Source of the DNA: Pseudomonas alkylphenolica
GTDB lineage: Bacteria > Pseudomonadota > Gammaproteobacteria > Pseudomonadales > Pseudomonadaceae
Direction: 5' to 3'
DNA: 64,000 nt
Assembly (NCBI RefSeq): GCF_004025535.1
Contig: NZ_QJRG01000049.1
Location: 197,517-261,516 of the forward strand
Positions 60,195 through 64,000 of the stretch are shown here, in pieces. Numbering within the stretch: position 1 is the first letter of the stretch; the number at the start of each line of letters is the position of its first letter. The notes beneath the pieces were generated by a model that saw nothing but the letters and a program-made list of their open reading frames with translations, was not told the origin of the DNA and searched no databases. Both the position numbers and the translations under genes were made by a program.

Positions 60195-61307
60195 ATGAAA
60201 CGTGTAGGTCTGATCGGTTGGCGCGGTATGGTCGGTTCCGTGCTCATGCAGCGGATGCTGGAAGAGCAGGATTTCGATCTTATTGAGCCGGTGTTCTTCA
60301 CCACCTCCAACGTAGGTGGCCAGGGTCCGGCTGTGGGCAAGGATATTGCTCCGCTCAAGGACGCTTACAGCATTGAAGAGCTCAAGACCCTCGATGTAAT
60401 CCTGACCTGCCAGGGTGGCGACTACACCAGTGAAGTCTTCCCCAAGCTGCGCGAAGCCGGCTGGCAGGGCTACTGGATCGATGCCGCTTCCAGCCTGCGC
60501 ATGCAGGATGACGCGGTCATCGTGCTGGACCCGGTCAACCGCAAGGTAATCGACCAGCAGCTGGATGCCGGTACCAAGAACTACATCGGCGGCAACTGCA
60601 CCGTCAGCCTGATGCTGATGGGCCTGGGTGGCCTGTTCGAGGCCGGTCTGGTCGAGTGGATGAGCGCCATGACCTACCAGGCGGCTTCCGGTGCCGGTGC
60701 GCAGAACATGCGTGAACTGATCCGTCAGATGGGCGCCACTCACGCGGCGGTCGCCGATGACCTGGCCAACCCGGCCAGTGCCATTCTGGACATCGATCGC
60801 AAGGTCGCCGAGGCCATGCGCAGCGAAGCCTACCCGACCGAAAACTTCGGTGTGCCACTGGCGGGCAGCCTGATCCCGTGGATCGACAAAGAGCTGCCTA
60901 ACGGCCAGAGCCGCGAAGAGTGGAAGGCCCAGGCTGAAACCAACAAGATTCTCGGTCGTTTCAAGAGCCCGATCCCGGTTGACGGTATCTGTGTGCGCAT
61001 CGGCGCCATGCGTTGCCACAGCCAGGCGCTGACCATCAAGCTGAACAAGGATGTGCCGATCGCCGATATCGAAGGCATGATCAGCCAGCACAACCCATGG
61101 GTTAAGCTGGTGCCGAACCAGCGCGAGATCAGCATGCAGGAGCTGAGCCCGACCAACGTGACCGGTACCCTGAACATTCCTGTGGGTCGTCTGCGCAAAT
61201 TGAACATGGGTTCGCAGTACCTGGGAGCGTTCACCGTAGGTGACCAGTTGCTGTGGGGCGCGGCCGAGCCGCTGCGCCGCATGCTGCGGATCCTGCTGGA
61301 GCGTTGA
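60195..61307 (+). CDS. asd: Aspartate-semialdehyde dehydrogenase
   Basis: The 370-residue NADPH enzyme makes aspartate semialdehyde for lysine, threonine, methionine and diaminopimelate. Motifs are VGLIGWRGMVGSVLMQRM, FTTSNVGG, the catalytic Cys in GGNCTVSLMLMG (near residue 135) and the His in GAMRCHSQALTI. It is of the enterobacterial type. It has its own terminator. Confidence 0.95.
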   Translation: MKRVGLIGWRGMVGSVLMQRMLEEQDFDLIEPVFFTTSNVGGQGPAVGKDIAPLKDAYSIEELKTLDVILTCQGGDYTSEVFPKLREAGWQGYWIDAASSLRMQDDAVIVLDPVNRKVIDQQLDAGTKNYIGGNCTVSLMLMGLGGLFEAGLVEWMSAMTYQAASGAGAQNMRELIRQMGATHAAVADDLANPASAILDIDRKVAEAMRSEAYPTENFGVPLAGSLIPWIDKELPNGQSREEWKAQAETNKILGRFKSPIPVDGICVRIGAMRCHSQALTIKLNKDVPIADIEGMISQHNPWVKLVPNQREISMQELSPTNVTGTLNIPVGRLRKLNMGSQYLGAFTVGDQLLWGAAEPLRRMLRILLER

Positions 61308-61325
61308 TCGCTGCAGTGAGTTGAA

Positions 61326-61359
61326 AAAAAGCCCGTGCTGGTAACAGCGCGGGCTTTTT
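61326..61359 (+). terminator. Terminator after asd
   Basis: AAAAAGCCCG and CGGGCTTTTT arms with an inner CTG/CAG pair around GTAA. Confidence 0.9.
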
Positions 61360-61374
61360 GTTTTCCCAAGAAGG

Positions 61375-61400
61375 CTTTTCGCGGATTTATCCGCGATGGG
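61375..61400. repeat. REP palindrome
   Basis: CTTTTCGCGG and CCGCGATGGG around ATTTAT form a single REP hairpin between asd and its paralogue. Confidence 0.65.
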
Positions 61401-61467
61401 CACAGTAGAGCCTTGAGTGAAATCCAAGTACAGTGCCGCTCCCGTCGTTCCAGCAGAGGATTTTTCC

Positions 61468-62478
61468 ATGAGCCAGCCTATTGATATCGCCGTGATCGGT
61501 GCCACCGGTGCTGTCGGTGAAGCCCTGGTGCAGATCCTCGAAGAGCAAGACTTCCCGGTGGGCACCTTGCACTTGCTGGCCAGCAATGAATCCGCCGGCA
61601 GCGGTGTGATGTTCCGTAGCAAGAGCCTGCGTGTGCGTGAAGTCGACAGCTTCGACTTCAGCAAGGTCAAGCTGGCCTTTTTCGCCGCCGGCACGGCCGT
61701 CACCCGCAGTTTTGCCCCGCGTGCCCAGGCGGCGGGGTGTGCGGTGATCGACCTGTCCGGCGGCTTGCCTGCCGAGCAGGCACCCGCATTGGTACCCGAG
61801 GCCAATGCACAGCGCCTCGACAGCCTGTCGCTGCCGGTTCAGGTGAGCAGCCCGAGCGCAGCAGCCGTGGCACTGGCGGTGACTCTGGCGCCACTCAAGG
61901 GCTTGTTCGACATCGAGCGGATCAATGTCACCGCGTGCCTGGCGGTGTCGGCCCAGGGCCGCGAAGCGGTCAACGAACTGGCCCGGCAGACTGCGGAACT
62001 GCTCAATGCGCGTCCTCTGGAGCCGCGTTTCTTTGATCGGCAAATGGCCTTCAATTTGCTGGCGCAGGTCGGCGCCAGCGACGCCGACGGCCACGGCACC
62101 CTGGAGCGGCGCCTGGTCAGCGAGTTGCGCGAAGTACTCGGCTTGCCGGCCCTGAAGATTTCCGTGAGTTGTATTCAAGTCCCGGTGTTTTTCGGCGATA
62201 GCTACAGTGTGTCGGTACAAAGCCGTGAACCGATTGACCTGGCGGCAGTCAATGCAGCGTTGGAGGCGGCGCCGAGCATTGAGCTGGTCGAGGAGGGTGA
62301 TTATCCGACCCCTGTTGGTGACGCAGTCGGACAAGACGTGGTCTATGTTGGACGAGTACGTGGCGGAATCGACGACAGCGAACAGCTCAATCTGTGGTTG
62401 ACCACCGACAACGTGCGCAAAGGCGCGGCCTTGAACGCCGTGCAGCTGGCGCAATTGTTGATAAAACAAGTTGTGTAA
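61468..62478 (+). CDS. Asd paralogue, USG-1-like, probably catalytically inactive
   Basis: The 336-residue protein begins MSQPIDIAVIGATGAVGEAL with a Rossmann motif and keeps the Asd fold. At the place of the catalytic cysteine it reads SSPSAAAVALAVTLAP, without Cys, so it is unlikely to reduce aspartyl phosphate. It corresponds to PA3116, which also lies between asd and fimV. The role is unknown. Confidence 0.88.
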   Translation: MSQPIDIAVIGATGAVGEALVQILEEQDFPVGTLHLLASNESAGSGVMFRSKSLRVREVDSFDFSKVKLAFFAAGTAVTRSFAPRAQAAGCAVIDLSGGLPAEQAPALVPEANAQRLDSLSLPVQVSSPSAAAVALAVTLAPLKGLFDIERINVTACLAVSAQGREAVNELARQTAELLNARPLEPRFFDRQMAFNLLAQVGASDADGHGTLERRLVSELREVLGLPALKISVSCIQVPVFFGDSYSVSVQSREPIDLAAVNAALEAAPSIELVEEGDYPTPVGDAVGQDVVYVGRVRGGIDDSEQLNLWLTTDNVRKGAALNAVQLAQLLIKQVV

Positions 62479-62550
62479 AAGATACTTGCAGATAATTTTT
62501 ACCGGGATTTATCCCGGGTGCCGGGGACGGTTCATTCAAAGGAAGAGGTC

Positions 62551-64000
62551 ATGCTTCGAATTCGCAAACTGGTCTTAGCAATTGCCGCAGCGTCGGCGCT
62601 GTCGTCCGGTATGGCGCATGCCCTCGGCTTGGGTGAACTGACCCTTAAGTCGGCGCAGAACCAACCGCTGGACGCGGAGATTGAACTGCTTGATGTGCGC
62701 GACCTTACCGCGGCCGAACTGGCCCCGAGCCTGGCCCCGGCCGAGGAGTTCGCCAAGGCCGGCATCGAGCGCCAGCCTTTCCTCAATGACTTGATCTTTA
62801 CGCCAGTCATCAACCCCAACGGCAAGAGTGTGCTGCGGGTGACGTCCAGTCAGCCGCTGCCCGCGCCGATGGTCAAGTTCCTGGTGCAGGTGATGTGGCC
62901 GAGCGGGCGCCTGCTGCGTGACTACAGTGTGTTGGTCAACGCTGCAGCGTTGCCGGGCGCCAAGCCTGAGTCGGCGATCAATCCGGCAGTCAGCGCTGCT
63001 TCCAGCTACACCACGGTGCGCCGCGACACTTTGTGGGAAATTGCCTCGAAAGCCCGTCAGGGCGGCTCGGTACAGCAGGCGATGCTGGCCATTCAGGCCT
63101 TGAACCCTGATGCCTTCATCAACGGCAACATCAACTTGCTGAAAACCGGGCAAGTGTTGCGTATGCCCGATCAACAGCAGGTCCTGAGCACTCCTCAGGG
63201 CCAGGCGGTGACCGAAGTTGCCGAGCAGTATGCGGCCTGGCGTGAAGGCCGGCGCCTGGGGCCGCGCGCCCGACAACTGGACGCTACCCGTCGCACTGGC
63301 ACCGAAGCGGCGCCGGCGCGCATTGCCCAACAGGACAACCTGCGCCTGGTGGCACCCGAAGGTAAAGCTGCCGGTGGCAGCAAGGCCGTCAGCGACAAGC
63401 TTGCGGTTGCCCAGGAAAACCTCGATACCACCAAGCGTGACAATGCCGAGCTGAAAAGCCGCATGACCGATCTGCAGAGCCAGCTGGACAAGCTGGAACG
63501 CCTGATCGCCTTGAAGAATGATCAACTGGCCAAGCTCGAAGCCGAGGGCGCTGCTGACCAGGAGGCGCCTGCAGATGCAGCACCGCCTGCCGTCAACGCG
63601 CAGCTTGAACCTGCACCGGCTGACCCAGCACCGGCCGAGCCGGTGGTGACCCCGGCCCCGGCAGCGGTCGATACCGCACCGGTCGACGCGGCCACGCCGG
63701 AAGCGGCCGAGACGGCACCAGCCAGCTCCAGCAAAGTGCTCGACGACATCCTTGGCAATCCGGTGTTGTTGGCGTTGATCGCAGGCTCCGCCTTGCTGGT
63801 GCTGCTCTTGCTGCTCTTGCTGTTGGCACGCAAGCGCAAGGCTGACCAGGAAGCGGAAAAGCACCTGCGCATGGCTCGTGCACTGGCTGAAGAAAGCGAG
63901 CGTGGCCCGGACCTGGACCTGCCACCGAGCAGTTTCGAGGGTCTTGAAGTCCCACCGCCGAGTGTCACCCTGTCGCCTGCAGTTGTCGCCGCGTCGGCGG
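62551..64000 (+). CDS. fimV: FimV polar motility/pilus-assembly protein (5' part)
   Basis: Residues 1-483 are in the window and the 3' end is cut. A signal peptide (MLRIRKLVLAIAAASALSSG) is followed by the FimV N-terminal domain (LGLGELTLKSAQNQPLDAEI, LFQPLI-like FLNDLIFTPVINPNGK). A LysM-like peptidoglycan-binding domain (YTTVRRDTLWEIASKARQGG, near residue 150) comes next, then a coiled coil near residues 280-330. After that come a Pro/Ala-rich linker and one membrane span (VLLALIAGSALLVLLLLLLL, near residue 405). In P. aeruginosa it organises the pole and type IV pilus signalling. GGAAGAGG precedes ATG 62551. Confidence 0.92.
   Translation, partial: MLRIRKLVLAIAAASALSSGMAHALGLGELTLKSAQNQPLDAEIELLDVRDLTAAELAPSLAPAEEFAKAGIERQPFLNDLIFTPVINPNGKSVLRVTSSQPLPAPMVKFLVQVMWPSGRLLRDYSVLVNAAALPGAKPESAINPAVSAASSYTTVRRDTLWEIASKARQGGSVQQAMLAIQALNPDAFINGNINLLKTGQVLRMPDQQQVLSTPQGQAVTEVAEQYAAWREGRRLGPRARQLDATRRTGTEAAPARIAQQDNLRLVAPEGKAAGGSKAVSDKLAVAQENLDTTKRDNAELKSRMTDLQSQLDKLERLIALKNDQLAKLEAEGAADQEAPADAAPPAVNAQLEPAPADPAPAEPVVTPAPAAVDTAPVDAATPEAAETAPASSSKVLDDILGNPVLLALIAGSALLVLLLLLLLLARKRKADQEAEKHLRMARALAEESERGPDLDLPPSSFEGLEVPPPSVTLSPAVVAASA

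Noticed and set aside
62575..63864. Minus-strand frame of 429 codons opposite fimV
   Set aside because: The plus strand encodes a clear FimV N-terminus with signal peptide, LysM and membrane span. The antisense frame is Gln/Arg-rich and featureless.

Overview
The window is chromosomal DNA of a gamma-proteobacterium of the genus Pseudomonas, most like the P. putida/fluorescens side. The evidence is gene order: several blocks keep the order known from P. aeruginosa and P. putida. These include an acyl-CoA dehydrogenase/GST/ABC exporter block, comEC to murB, rne/rluC, yceD-rpmF-plsX-fabDG-acpP-fabF-pabC-mltG-tmk-holB-tatD, an aminotransferase/uvrB/efflux/gltX block, and leuCD-leuB-asd-fimV. REP/REPIN palindromes typical of Pseudomonas lie between genes. 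No prophage, insertion sequence, CRISPR array or rRNA operon was seen.

Layout. 1-2.8 kb is the only clearly accessory part: two short reading frames that both look frameshifted at homopolymers, then a fimbrial subunit and its PapD-type chaperone with no usher gene visible. 2.8-9 kb holds a PA2817-type protein, a FadE-type acyl-CoA dehydrogenase, a glutathione S-transferase, an ABC-2 exporter and a DUF2062 membrane protein. 9-16 kb runs from comEC through exbB-exbD-lpxK-ycaR-kdsB-ptpA-murB, mixing competence, lipid A/KDO and peptidoglycan precursor genes. 16-21.6 kb has rne with a very long leader, divergent from rluC and a HAD phosphatase. 21.6-33.1 kb carries sppA, maf and the fatty-acid synthesis cluster, continuing to tatD.

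33-40 kb has a probable RgsA small RNA, a class V aminotransferase divergent from a TetR regulator, moaA, a lipoprotein, a DUF1285 protein, a periplasmic cupin behind a structured leader, and a MerR regulator next to an Old-Yellow-Enzyme-type oxidoreductase whose promoter has the 19-bp MerR spacing. 40-48.8 kb has tRNA-Asn, a tyrB-type aminotransferase, SOS-controlled uvrB, an EmrAB-type efflux pair, gltX and a duplicated tRNA-Ala/tRNA-Glu array behind a near-consensus promoter. 48.9-55.7 kb has a TetR-hydrolase-thioesterase group, dusC, a heat-shock hsp20 gene with a ROSE-type RNA thermometer, and a five-PAS GGDEF/EAL protein. 55.8-64 kb has a LysR regulator divergent from leuC-leuD, a methyltransferase remnant, leuB, asd, an asd paralogue and the 5' part of fimV, cut by the window edge.

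Most of the window is conserved core genome. I found no large undescribed system. The points most worth a second look are local: the hairpin that hides the ribosome-binding site of the cupin gene, the usher-less fimbrial pair with a perfect palindrome between its genes, promoters that abut the start codons of yceD and rluC, the missing pilZ between holB and tatD, the methyltransferase remnant between leuD and leuB, and a REP element that supplies the last codons of tatD.
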